Shown: positions 1 through 7,424 of the stretch, piece after piece
Layout of the letters: every line of letters begins with the position of its first letter
Position numbering within the stretch: position 1 is the first letter of the stretch
NCBI GenBank assembly: GCA_964389575.1
Contig: CAYMFF010000059.1
Location: 1 to 19,267 of the forward strand
DNA from: JAGNRR01 sp964389575
Lineage (GTDB): Bacteria > Bacteroidota > Bacteroidia > Chitinophagales > Chitinophagaceae
DNA: 19,267 nt
Direction: 5' to 3'
Made by a program: the position numbers and the translations under genes
The notes under the pieces: generated by a model
What the model was told of the DNA's origin: nothing
What the model saw: only the letters and a program-made list of their open reading frames with translations
Databases searched by the model: none

Positions 1-2
1 AC

Positions 3-113
3 GACGGAAAGAATGTAGGTATGCCCAATGGATTTCCAAAAGAAATACAAAAACCACTTGGAGAATGGGCCCGAAAATTTAATATTAAAACAAAAGGCAA
101 AGGATTTAACTAA
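3..113 (+). CDS. C-terminal fragment of an unidentified protein
   Basis: An open frame enters from the left edge and ends at a TAA at 111-113, giving 36 residues. The tail is basic and polar (it includes GFPKEIQKPLGEWARKF) and ends in a Lys/Gly-rich stretch. The frame is open from the first complete codon and no other frame stays open here, so it is probably the end of a gene that starts outside the window. I do not recognise the family from this tail, and no domain can be assigned. Confidence 0.5.
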   Translation, partial: DGKNVGMPNGFPKEIQKPLGEWARKFNIKTKGKGFN

Positions 114-465
114 GAATGCTTAGGCTCATTACTAGTCTAAAAAAAATAGCTTAAAAAAGCAACAACTCTAAATCAAAGAATAAAAGTGATTATTTATCAC
201 AAAGAAGAGATTATTTAAAAGACTAATATCTGGTACAACGTAAACCCAACAATAGCAATTATCAGTGCGAGTATAGTAACTGGCGCTCCCGATATCTAAA
301 CTGACATAGCTTCTCTTTGGCTAATGGTGTTACAGTTCGTGTTATTTTCTTCAAAAGTCAATATCAATTAATTAGTAAAACCGTTACAACCAACTATAAA
401 GCCATCGCACCTTTTATCCTTTTTTTAGGGATTGTTTAGCATAAGTTAGAATAACTTTAATTCTC
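114..465. other. Noncoding stretch of about 350 bases
   Basis: No convincing gene lies here. It contains a short inverted repeat, GTGAT-5 nt-ATCAC, at 186-200, and at its right end the probable promoter of the DUF5686 gene. On the minus strand, 367 to 296 reads as a 23-codon frame from a TTG and stops at TAG. The same frame then continues without a start codon for 26 residues to 215, encoding a hydrophobic segment (core APVTILALIIAIVGFTLYQI) that looks like a transmembrane helix. This could be a decayed small membrane-protein gene or chance. I see no tRNA or strong terminator. Confidence 0.5.
432..459 (+). promoter_or_regulatory. Probable promoter of the DUF5686 gene
   Basis: A TTG at 432-434 is followed after 17 bases by TAACTTTA at 452-459, one mismatch from the Bacteroidota -7 consensus TAnnTTTG. 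The box ends six bases before the GTG start at 466, so the transcript would have almost no leader. The 17-base spacing recurs at two other promoters in this window. Confidence 0.45.
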
Positions 466-2931
466 GTGGCTACCGTACCAACAAGCTTAATCAAAACAAC
501 ATTGTTGTTCGTGTTACTTTTTGTTCTAAAAAGTGAAAAAGCAGTTGCGCAATCGTACAGTTTAAGTGGCACAGTAGTTAATACCAAACTAGAGCCTATT
601 CCCTTTATCAATGTACGAGTTAAAGAATTACAACGAGGCGCGCGAACAAATGCCAACGGTGAATTTACTATTACGTTACCTCCGGGACGATATGAATTAA
701 TCCTCTCCAGTATCGGCTATCAAACATTAAAATCTGTAGTCGTCGTTCGTGAAGCAAATGTAAAAAAAAGATTCATACTAGAAACAGCCACTAAAGAAAT
801 AAAAAAAGTAGTGGTCACTAAACGAAAAAAAGACCGAAGTAAAGAAATCATTAGAAAGGTAATACAAAATAAAAAAGAACTTCAAAAAGGTCCTGGCAGT
901 TATAGTTTCGAAGCCTACATAAAAGCAACGGCCGACGAAAAGAAAAAAGCAGCTAGAAAAGGCTGGCTGAAAAAAGTAGGACCGTCGGATAGCACAAAAA
1001 AGAAAGGGCCAACCAAAGAGTTTGCGGAGGTGTATCTAGAAGTCAGCAAATCATATCCCGACAAGATCAAAGAAAAACGAACTGGGGTTAATATAAAGGG
1101 CAATAAACAGAACTTTTTTTATCTAAGTTGCACGGAAGGAGATTTTGATTTTTATGATAATCTCATTCTAGTAAGAGCCCTGGGGCAAACTTCTTTTCTT
1201 TCACCCTTTAGCACAAGTGGATTGGTAGCTTACCGATATAAGTACAAAGAATTTCTATACCAAGACGGGCATATGTACCACCGTATTCAATTTCGTCCTT
1301 CGGCCACCTCTAATGCCCTACTCCGCGGTGAAGTACTGATACAAAATAAGACATGGGCCATAAAAAAAATTACAGCTTCTTTCCCACAACATCAGACACC
1401 AGAATATAAAAAATTTGAAGTAACAGCGACTTATGACAAGATAAATAACAAAGCATGGCTACCTCGTTCCTATGATTTCAATTATTTGACAAGCGCCAAA
1501 AAACAAGGTCGTTCCTTAGTTAGCTTTAGCAATTATAAAATTGATACCACATTTGATAAAAAACACTTTAGTAATGAGTTAAGTGCTACAAGCTCGGAAG
1601 CTTATGAGCGAGATTCTAGTTTTTGGAAAAAAACAAGACCTGTTCCATTAAGCACAGATGAAATAAAAATAATTCGATACCGAGATAGTATTTATGAAGT
1701 AACGCATAGCGATCAATTTCGAGATAGCTTGGAGAAAGAAAATAATAAAATCAAAATCCTAAATATTCTTTGGCACGGTCAGGACCTCGAAAATTGGCGA
1801 AAAGAACGTTTTATGACCTTTCCATCACTTGTTCAACTATGGAATCCTATTGCCATTGGTGGACAACGCTTTGGTGGTTGGTTTCGATATCGAAAAAAAT
1901 ACAAAGACAAAAAAGAAATTAACTTTTCGCCGAGTCTAAACTATGGTCCCTTGAATAAAGATTTTCGAGGTCGCTTCATTGGTTCCTATTTATTTAACCC
2001 ATTTACAAAAAGCTCCATTCGTTTTGATGTGGGTAGAAGTACATCAAACTTATTTTGGAATGATGCTATTATCAATTTATTCAATCGATCGAATTACTTC
2101 TTAAAAGATAATATAACCGTAGGTGTTCGGCGTGAGCTAATCAATGGCCTTTTCATTAGCAATACAGTCGAAATGGGATACAGACGCAGTATGCATAATC
2201 TAAAACTAGATGGGCAACTGGATTCAATTTTATTCAATCGTGAAGTTCAACAACCAATTTACTTTGAGAATTATGCGGCCTTTTTTAATGAATTTCAAAT
2301 TTCATACAGACCCGCACAAAAGTATATTAGAGAACCGTATGAAAAAGTAATACTCGGTAGTCGCTACCCTACTTTTTATGCCAAATGGCGCAAAGGAATA
2401 CCAGGTGTTTTTAAAAGTATAATCAAGTATGACTATCTAGAATTAGGCGCCACACAAGAAATCAATATGGGAACCTTAGGCCTATCTACTTATAATGTCA
2501 AATACGGAAATTTTGTTAGCGAAGGCAATGTTGAAGCCGCCGATTTTAAATTTATTGCCAGAGGCAATCCAGGTTTATTTTTTAACCCACTAACATCTTT
2601 TCAGGCAATGGATAGCACCTTTGCATTGTTCAAAGGTTTTGCAGAGGCGCATTATTTACACCAATTCAATGGAGCTCTTTTAAACAAAATCCCTCACTTT
2701 CATAAGTTAAAAATATTTGAATCCGCTGGTGCTGGTTTCTTAATTGCTCCAGAAAGGAACTTACGCTATATAGAAGCATTTGCTGGTCTTGAAAAAAGAA
2801 TCACTATTCTGAAACAACCTATAAGACTTGGCCTTTGGGGAGTAGCAAGCTATGCCAATCAATTTAAAAACCCGTTACAATTAAAATTTAGCATCCGCTA
2901 TTATAATTTTCAGCGAGACCGTTGGGAATAA
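466..2931 (+). CDS. CarboxypepD_reg-like / DUF5686 outer-membrane protein
   Basis: This 821-residue protein starts at a GTG. Residues 1-29 form a Sec signal peptide: a hydrophobic run from about 11 to 22, then a cleavage region ending in AVAQ. Residues 32-110 form a carboxypeptidase-regulatory-like beta-sandwich (SGTVVNTKLEPIPFINVRV, then TNANGEFTITLPPG and SSIGYQT), as found at the start of many Bacteroidota outer-membrane proteins. The rest matches the DUF5686 type: a basic linker at about 115-140, then alternating beta-strand sequence up to a C-terminus ending RYYNFQRDRWE, which suggests a membrane barrel. The family's function is not established. It lacks the TonB box and SusC-type plug features I would expect of a TonB receptor. 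It is transcribed alone, with an AT-rich hairpin just after the stop. The domain call is strong; the role is unknown. Confidence 0.85.
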   Translation: MATVPTSLIKTTLLFVLLFVLKSEKAVAQSYSLSGTVVNTKLEPIPFINVRVKELQRGARTNANGEFTITLPPGRYELILSSIGYQTLKSVVVVREANVKKRFILETATKEIKKVVVTKRKKDRSKEIIRKVIQNKKELQKGPGSYSFEAYIKATADEKKKAARKGWLKKVGPSDSTKKKGPTKEFAEVYLEVSKSYPDKIKEKRTGVNIKGNKQNFFYLSCTEGDFDFYDNLILVRALGQTSFLSPFSTSGLVAYRYKYKEFLYQDGHMYHRIQFRPSATSNALLRGEVLIQNKTWAIKKITASFPQHQTPEYKKFEVTATYDKINNKAWLPRSYDFNYLTSAKKQGRSLVSFSNYKIDTTFDKKHFSNELSATSSEAYERDSSFWKKTRPVPLSTDEIKIIRYRDSIYEVTHSDQFRDSLEKENNKIKILNILWHGQDLENWRKERFMTFPSLVQLWNPIAIGGQRFGGWFRYRKKYKDKKEINFSPSLNYGPLNKDFRGRFIGSYLFNPFTKSSIRFDVGRSTSNLFWNDAIINLFNRSNYFLKDNITVGVRRELINGLFISNTVEMGYRRSMHNLKLDGQLDSILFNREVQQPIYFENYAAFFNEFQISYRPAQKYIREPYEKVILGSRYPTFYAKWRKGIPGVFKSIIKYDYLELGATQEINMGTLGLSTYNVKYGNFVSEGNVEAADFKFIARGNPGLFFNPLTSFQAMDSTFALFKGFAEAHYLHQFNGALLNKIPHFHKLKIFESAGAGFLIAPERNLRYIEAFAGLEKRITILKQPIRLGLWGVASYANQFKNPLQLKFSIRYYNFQRDRWE

Positions 2932-2940
2932 TACATAATT

Positions 2941-2970
2941 CAACTAAGATAAATTATTTTATTTTAGTTG
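2941..2970. promoter_or_regulatory. AT-rich 13-bp inverted repeat before the TetR gene
   Basis: The arm CAACTAAGATAAA (2941-2953) pairs with TTTATTTTAGTTG (2958-2970) across a 4-base loop, with one G-T wobble and no other mismatch. It begins ten bases after the stop of the DUF5686 gene, so it may end that transcript, although no T-run follows it. Its right end also holds the TTG that would be the -33 element of the TetR promoter, so it could instead be an upstream regulatory site. The symmetry is seen directly; the role is inferred. Confidence 0.5.
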
Positions 2971-2995
2971 AAACGAAATAATAATTGTAAATTTG
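2968..2995 (+). promoter_or_regulatory. Promoter of the TetR operon
   Basis: A TTG at 2968-2970, 17 bases, then a perfect TAAATTTG box at 2988-2995 match the Bacteroidota sigma consensus (TTG / TAnnTTTG). Transcription should begin at about 3000-3003, inside the palindrome at 2998-3011 and roughly 15 bases before the TetR ATG. Confidence 0.6.
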
Positions 2996-2997
2996 TA

Positions 2998-3011
2998 AGT
3001 GATTAATCACT
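2998..3011. promoter_or_regulatory. Perfect 14-bp palindrome, candidate TetR-family operator
   Basis: AGTGATTAATCACT reads the same on both strands. It lies two bases after the -7 box and four bases before the ATG of the TetR gene, covering the expected transcription start. TetR regulators usually bind such palindromes as dimers and often repress their own operon. Autoregulation of the TetR/reductase operon is therefore the simplest reading. Binding itself is inferred. Confidence 0.6.
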
Positions 3012-3015
3012 CATT

Positions 3016-3537
3016 ATGACTAGTAAACAGCTCAACATAATTCATTCAGCACTCGAATTATTCGCTAACGAAGGCTATAATGCAGTGTCTACTAAAAAAA
3101 TTGCCATAAAAGCCGATGTGTCTGAAGGATTAATTTTTCGTCATTTTAAGAACAAGAGAGGTTTGCTGGATGCCATCATGACACAAGCTGAGGATAAACT
3201 ATCAGAACTTCTCACCGACATTCTTACGGAAAAGAATCCACATGAAGCGCTCAGAAAAAGTATCGAACTACCCTTTTCGGTTAAAAAGAAAGACTATCCC
3301 TACTGGCAGTTGCAATTCAAATTAAAATGGGAAGCAGAATACAATAATCATAAAAAAGCAAAACCTTGGACGAATAAATTAAAAAAAATCTTTAACGATT
3401 TGAATTATGATTCACCCGAAATGGAATCCATTAAGCTGATACAAATTATAGAATCCACTTCAATTCAACTGTTACGCAATGAATTAAAAAATAAATCAAA
3501 TTTCAAAAAATTTCTATTAAAACAATACAATCTATAA
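3016..3537 (+). CDS. TetR/AcrR-family transcriptional regulator
   Basis: This 173-residue protein has a classic TetR N-terminal helix-turn-helix at about residues 5-52 (ALELFANEGYNAVSTKKIA, then ADVSEGLIFRHFKNKRGLLDAI), in which the FRHFKNK stretch closes the DNA-binding domain. Residues 60-173 are helical and variable, as expected of a ligand-binding and dimerisation domain, and give no clue to the ligand. The family normally acts as a homodimeric repressor released by a small molecule. The gene starts four bases after a perfect palindrome that covers its expected transcription start. It ends four bases before the SDR reductase gene, so it most likely controls itself and that reductase. It is slightly shorter than the usual 190-200 residues but appears intact. 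Confidence 0.9.
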   Translation: MTSKQLNIIHSALELFANEGYNAVSTKKIAIKADVSEGLIFRHFKNKRGLLDAIMTQAEDKLSELLTDILTEKNPHEALRKSIELPFSVKKKDYPYWQLQFKLKWEAEYNNHKKAKPWTNKLKKIFNDLNYDSPEMESIKLIQIIESTSIQLLRNELKNKSNFKKFLLKQYNL

Positions 3538-3541
3538 CGCA

Positions 3542-4603
3542 ATGAACAACGATAGAACAACCCCAGTAATGGTCACCGGTGCAACAGGATTTGTTGCAGG
3601 ATGGCTCGTAAAAAAACTACTTGAACAAGGATATACAGTACACGCTGCCGTGCGCAACCCAGAACGAACAGAAAAGATTGCTCATTTAAATAAAATAGCA
3701 TCAGGTAGTGCCGGTTCCATAAAATACTTCAAAGCAGATTTGCTGACACCAGATGCCTACAAAGAAGCCATGAAAGGCTGTGGCGTAGTTTTTCACACAG
3801 CTTCACCCTTTACTTCAGAGGTTAAGGACCCTCAAAAAGAATTGGTTGACCCTGCAGTTAATGGAACGGAGAATGTATTGCAATCTGTAAATGAAACAGC
3901 CTCTGTGAAACGGGTAGTCCTTACCAGTAGCTGTGCTGCTATATACAGCGATGCAATTGATTGCGCTCTTGCTCCAAACGGTGTACTAACCGAAGAAATT
4001 TGGAACACGACATCAAGCCTTAATCATAACCCCTATTCGTTATCTAAAACCCTTGCAGAGAAAAAAGCTTGGGAAATTGCAAAAGCACAATCCAATTGGG
4101 ACTTAGTGACAATTAATCCCAGTTTTGTAATGGGGCCTATGCTAAATCCTAAATTTACTACATCTGAAAGCTTTAATATCTTAAAACAAATAGGCGACGG
4201 TGACATGAAAATGGGAGCTCCTAAAATGGGTATCGGATTAGTAGATGTGCGCGATGTAGCCAATGCACATATGAAAGCAGCTTTCGACCCAAAGGCTCAA
4301 GGACGATATATTACTTCAGGATACAATACGGATTTCGTAGAAATGGGATTGGCCTTAGACGAAAAATTTGGTTCGGATTACAAATTACCGAAAAAGGCAT
4401 TGCCCAAATGGCTACTTATGATTATAGGACCTGTAATCAATAAAATGATGACCCGTAAATTTCTAAGAAATAATATTAACATAGAGTGGAAGGCTGATAA
4501 TTCTAAAATCAAAAATGAATTGGGAATTTCTTTCAGACCTATGAAAGCAACGATGGAAGATGCATTTCAATCATTGGTAGATGCCGAGGTTTTTAAAAAA
4601 TAA
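3542..4603 (+). CDS. NAD(P)-dependent SDR reductase, dihydroflavonol-4-reductase/aldehyde reductase type
   Basis: This 353-residue extended short-chain dehydrogenase has the nucleotide-binding motif TGATGFVAGW at residues 12-21 near its N-terminus. The active-site pair Tyr165 and Lys169 (YSLSK) is preceded by the Ser-rich VVLTSSCAAIY strand (Ser129/130). Arg38 after the second beta strand (AAVRNPER) would favour NADP(H). The FHTASPF stretch at 84-90 is typical of the dihydroflavonol-4-reductase/cinnamoyl-CoA reductase branch, whose bacterial and fungal members reduce aldehydes or ketones. A plant-type flavonoid role is not implied. It lies four bases after the TetR gene and probably shares its promoter, which suggests an inducible response to a carbonyl compound. 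The substrate is not readable from sequence. Confidence 0.85.
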   Translation: MNNDRTTPVMVTGATGFVAGWLVKKLLEQGYTVHAAVRNPERTEKIAHLNKIASGSAGSIKYFKADLLTPDAYKEAMKGCGVVFHTASPFTSEVKDPQKELVDPAVNGTENVLQSVNETASVKRVVLTSSCAAIYSDAIDCALAPNGVLTEEIWNTTSSLNHNPYSLSKTLAEKKAWEIAKAQSNWDLVTINPSFVMGPMLNPKFTTSESFNILKQIGDGDMKMGAPKMGIGLVDVRDVANAHMKAAFDPKAQGRYITSGYNTDFVEMGLALDEKFGSDYKLPKKALPKWLLMIIGPVINKMMTRKFLRNNINIEWKADNSKIKNELGISFRPMKATMEDAFQSLVDAEVFKK

Positions 4604-4608
4604 ACGAA

Positions 4609-4953
4609 GTGGCAACCTATCAGGTATATGTTATTGAATTAAATAAAAAAGTGTTCTCCGAAAATAGAAAATTCAGAGAAGCCAATCCGCAATTTAATGG
4701 TGTCCTAGAATGCTTATATGTCGGCATGAGTAGCAAAACACCTCAAGAGCGTTTCAAACAGCATAAAATAGGTGCAAAAAGTAAAAAAGGAATTAAGATC
4801 TCATCAAATATTGTGCAGAAATATGGACTGTATTTACGTGCTAGTTTATACAACCATTTAGAACCTGTGTCTTCTCGAAAAAAAGCAATGGAGCTTGAAG
4901 AACAATTAGGACTTGAGTTACGCAGAAAAAACTATGCCGTTTGGTGGAATTAA
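4609..4953 (+). CDS. Small GIY-YIG-like nuclease-fold protein
   Basis: This 114-residue protein starts at a GTG five bases after the reductase stop. The fold signature is degenerate but present: VYVIEL at residues 6-11 stands for GIY, and LYVGM at 36-40 for YIG, followed by an Arg in a helix (Arg48 in PQERFKQH). A late acidic helix (MELEEQLGLELR) may supply the catalytic Glu, at 96 or 98. The KYGLYLRASLY and KNYAVWWN stretches are typical of a stand-alone family annotated as GIY-YIG domain proteins, whose biological role is unsettled. No partner domain is fused. It may cut DNA or may have lost activity; the YIG Ile is replaced by Val. It is apparently cotranscribed with the TetR operon. Confidence 0.7.
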   Translation: MATYQVYVIELNKKVFSENRKFREANPQFNGVLECLYVGMSSKTPQERFKQHKIGAKSKKGIKISSNIVQKYGLYLRASLYNHLEPVSSRKKAMELEEQLGLELRRKNYAVWWN

Positions 4954-4974
4954 ATTATTTTGCAACACTAGTTT

Positions 4975-5340
4975 ATGAGTACAACACCAGAGCATGATAA
5001 GCGCATTGCCGTTATGATTTTTGCAACAGTCTATCCGCACTATGTCAATAAAGTAGAAAAAAAGGGAAGAACTAAAGAGGAACTACATCAAGTAATAAAA
5101 TGGCTGACTGGTTTTACTGAAAAAAAATTGCAAAAACTTATGGCTGACAAAGTAACGTTCAAAACGTTTTTTGAAAAAGCAACTTTACATCCAAACGCTC
5201 ATTTAATTGCAGGAACTATTTGTGGTTATAAAATACAAGAAATAAAAACACCTTTAACCAAAGAGGTTCGCTATTTGGATAAACTAATTGAAGAATTAGC
5301 ACGAGGAAGAAAAATGGAGAAAATCCTACGAAGTAATTAA
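4975..5340 (+). CDS. DUF2200 family protein
   Basis: This 121-residue cytoplasmic protein matches the DUF2200 family throughout. The diagnostic stretches are IFATVYPHYVNKVEKKGRTK near the start, IKWLTGFTE in the middle, the FFEKATLHPNAHLI segment with its GTICGYKI continuation, and the EVRYLDKLIEELARGRKMEKIL tail with its basic end. There is no signal peptide or membrane helix. The family's function is unknown; I recall homologues in many unrelated bacteria as short single-domain proteins. It follows the GIY-YIG-like gene by 21 bases and is probably the last gene of that operon. A weak box, TTATTTTG at 4955-4962, could drive it separately. The stop lies two bases from the end of the convergent lipoprotein gene. 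Confidence 0.85.
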   Translation: MSTTPEHDKRIAVMIFATVYPHYVNKVEKKGRTKEELHQVIKWLTGFTEKKLQKLMADKVTFKTFFEKATLHPNAHLIAGTICGYKIQEIKTPLTKEVRYLDKLIEELARGRKMEKILRSN

Positions 5341-5342
5341 AA

Positions 5343-6302
5343 CTACTGTGGCATTACATAACTACCATAAATTGCATCATCATAAGCTCCTACCCCAGCA
5401 TAATCTGGATTAAAAATCTTCTGTCCATTTACAGTTTTATATAGATAAGGACTTAGCAACAACCTTTCTTTATGCCAACGACCCGCTTGGCCTTCATAAA
5501 TCTCAACAGAATTGCCATAACCCAATAATCCAGGAATTGTATTTCCACTAAATGCAGGACTTACCCCAAGACCTTCATGTGATACATTAATTAATTTATG
5601 ACCTAACTCATGGGCTAATGTCCTACCCGTAGCAGATTGCATGGTGATACAGCCTCGCAATTGTTTGGGAATACCATTCAATAAAATATATCCTGGAAAT
5701 GAAAGTGCACCAGTTGCCACAGGACCACCCATTTGCCAGATACCACTCATATTTTGTTCTGCAAAAACAATTTCTACACCAGACAAAGGCAGTATAAAAA
5801 TGGTATTAGATTTATTGGGCTCGTCATAAATAAAATCGGCAAAAGCGGTTTCTATTGTATCGCTTAAAAGTGGCTTGAATGTAGCATATTTATCGTAAAA
5901 ACCAGGCGTTTGTCCATCGCCTGGTAATTCTCGCAAGGTATAAGCTATTTTATTATTCCACTCCGTTGGAAAACTGACATTCACAGCCTTTAAAAGGTTT
6001 AACTGTACGCCCGCCGCTCGAAAAGCATTATCAGCATTTAGAAATTCATTCTTAAGCGCTGCCCAACTCATACTCAAATGATCTGAATGATAAAGAACAA
6101 TATCCACCGTGAATAAATCGGGTTTCATTGTATCATTCATCCCAGAAATATCATATTCATAATTAAAGCTCACTTGATGCTCAAAAGGCTCTGGTTCTGA
6201 AGCTACCTCATAACTTTTCTTACAACCAATAACGGAAGCCAATATTGCAAAAGCAACTAATAACAGATTCCTTGTTTTCACTTTCAACGCCGTTTTTTGC
6301 AT
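5343..6302 (-). CDS. Lipoprotein with zincin-type HExxH motif
   Basis: This 319-residue protein has a basic N-terminus, a hydrophobic run at about 12-25 and a lipobox ending VIGC, with Cys27 as the lipidated residue, so it should be anchored in the envelope. The zinc-protease motif is HELGH at 231-235, preceded by GRTLA. A further His at 242 gives HExxH-x6-H. That is one residue longer than the metzincin HExxHxxGxxH pattern, so the third ligand is uncertain. The N-terminal part (DLFTVDIVLYHSD, with KAVNVSF further on) reads as mixed alpha/beta and resembles nothing I can name. It is convergent with DUF2200 and lies 61 bases downstream of another HExxH protein. Protease activity is inferred from the motif only. 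Confidence 0.7.
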   Translation of the reverse strand: MQKTALKVKTRNLLLVAFAILASVIGCKKSYEVASEPEPFEHQVSFNYEYDISGMNDTMKPDLFTVDIVLYHSDHLSMSWAALKNEFLNADNAFRAAGVQLNLLKAVNVSFPTEWNNKIAYTLRELPGDGQTPGFYDKYATFKPLLSDTIETAFADFIYDEPNKSNTIFILPLSGVEIVFAEQNMSGIWQMGGPVATGALSFPGYILLNGIPKQLRGCITMQSATGRTLAHELGHKLINVSHEGLGVSPAFSGNTIPGLLGYGNSVEIYEGQAGRWHKERLLLSPYLYKTVNGQKIFNPDYAGVGAYDDAIYGSYVMPQ

Positions 6303-6363
6303 AGGATAAAGCTAAGATTATTTTCTAATATGGTAAAAACTGCTTGGCCCGAGAGATGCAAAA

Positions 6364-6960
6364 TCAATACAAATCTGGCATCAGCTTCATAACTGAATCA
6401 ATTTCGGCCGGAGTATAGTATCGGCTACTAAATTTAATAGGCAATGGCTCATCACTACCTTCAGCAAAATTATCACGTGTTTCTTGACTCCAATTTTTTA
6501 GTAATTTCCCGTTACCATTTTCAATTGTTCGATAATCTGTTGCTCGTTCCGATTTTTTTAAACCATTGGGCAAACCTTGGTTTAGAACAAATTTAATAAA
6601 TCCGAAAAAAGTAAGCGAATGAAAAAAATCAATATGAGCTAATTCATGGGCCATAACACCATCGCGCGCTGGTGCAGTCAAGTGATCAAATTGAAAGCAC
6701 ATAAAATTATTGCTTACGTTTTTATTAATGATTACAAAGTACTTCCTTTTATTTGGCCTTCTAAAAACGGACCACCAGGCATAACTAGCAGCCATGGCAC
6801 TTCCCCTATTTCGATATCGAATGTGCACATTAGCATTCTCTAGTTCTTTGTAGGTTGGTTTCATTTTTTCTAAAGAAATTGTAGCCATCTCCTCAATTTT
6901 TTGAGCTGACAAAAAAGATAAACTAAACAAAAAGACCGAAAGTAGAACTAATTTTTTCAT
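6364..6960 (-). CDS. Secreted HELAH zinc-metalloprotease-like protein
   Basis: The start is set at 6960, giving 198 residues. This ATG overlaps the stop of the preceding gene as ATGA and opens a clear signal peptide (MKKLVLLSVFLFSLSFLSAQ); an ATG upstream in frame would add 13 residues and lie inside the neighbour. HELAH sits at 105-109, and ERATD at 138-142 has the ExxxD spacing of the third-ligand helix in M48-like peptidases, so Glu138 is a candidate ligand. The segment between them (FFHSLTFFGFIKFVL) is hydrophobic and could touch the membrane. The exact peptidase family is not clear. Translational coupling to the YkgJ-type gene suggests joint expression. Confidence 0.65.
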   Translation of the reverse strand: MKKLVLLSVFLFSLSFLSAQKIEEMATISLEKMKPTYKELENANVHIRYRNRGSAMAASYAWWSVFRRPNKRKYFVIINKNVSNNFMCFQFDHLTAPARDGVMAHELAHIDFFHSLTFFGFIKFVLNQGLPNGLKKSERATDYRTIENGNGKLLKNWSQETRDNFAEGSDEPLPIKFSSRYYTPAEIDSVMKLMPDLY

Positions 6961-7424
6961 GATATCATTCGCTGTAAAACGTAGTAAGCCGCCGGACAAA
7001 CTTGTGTATTTTTTAATGTGATATTTTTCTTCTTCAAAAATACATCTTCATCTGTGTAGGGATAACGAGCACAATCACTCGGACGCGCGTCATAGATTTG
7101 ACATGTATTATCCTCATTTAAAAAAGTGCAAGGCGATTGCTGCAAGACGTAATCGTTTTCATTATCTAATTGTAAGTATTGTTGAATAAAATCACCTTCT
7201 TTCAAATTTAAGAACTTAGCAATTCTTTTAATATCCGGCATTTTAAATCTGGGCGAATGATTTTTGCAACAAGCAGCACAATCCAAACAGTCAATTTTTG
7301 AAAAAGCATCATCATGCAAATCTGGTAGCTTACGAATAGCTTTGCGATCTGGTTTCTTGCTCAGATATTTTTTAAAACGTTTTTGCTCTTTAGCCGACTT
7401 TTGTTTCCAATTCGGATCAAGCAT
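6957..7424 (-). CDS. YkgJ-family cysteine-cluster protein
   Basis: This 155-residue cytoplasmic protein has the CxxCxxCC signature of the YkgJ/UPF0153 family at Cys46, 49, 52 and 53 (DCLDCAACCKNHSPRF). It continues with Cys99 (SPCTFL), Cys108 (TCQIY), Cys118 in the conserved RPSDCARYP segment, and Cys143 near the end. The cluster is thought to bind zinc or an iron-sulfur centre; the cellular role of the family is not established. The N-terminus is Lys-rich. The start ATG lies inside the last codons of the threonine dehydrogenase gene (8-base overlap), and the stop overlaps the next ATG by 4 bases, so the three genes are almost certainly one translationally coupled unit. Confidence 0.85.
   Translation of the reverse strand: MLDPNWKQKSAKEQKRFKKYLSKKPDRKAIRKLPDLHDDAFSKIDCLDCAACCKNHSPRFKMPDIKRIAKFLNLKEGDFIQQYLQLDNENDYVLQQSPCTFLNEDNTCQIYDARPSDCARYPYTDEDVFLKKKNITLKNTQVCPAAYYVLQRMIS

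Noticed and set aside
186..200. GTGAT-5 nt-ATCAC inverted repeat resembling the half-sites of the TetR palindrome
   Set aside because: The half-sites share GTGAT but are spaced by five bases instead of two, so the same dimer would not be expected to bind. It is also not next to a recognisable promoter.
3542..4603. Flavonoid biosynthesis gene
   Set aside because: The similarity to dihydroflavonol-4-reductase reflects the shared SDR branch. Bacterial members are generally broad aldehyde or ketone reductases, and no flavonoid genes are nearby.
4609..4953. Homing endonuclease or mobile element based on the GIY-YIG signature
   Set aside because: The protein is a small stand-alone family with no intron, repeat or DNA-binding domain, and it sits cleanly inside an operon.
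6961..6999. Upstream ATG adding 13 residues to the secreted HELAH protein
   Set aside because: It lies within the end of the YkgJ-type gene and would bury the signal peptide behind a polar extension. The ATG at 6960 overlaps the stop as ATGA and directly opens the signal peptide.
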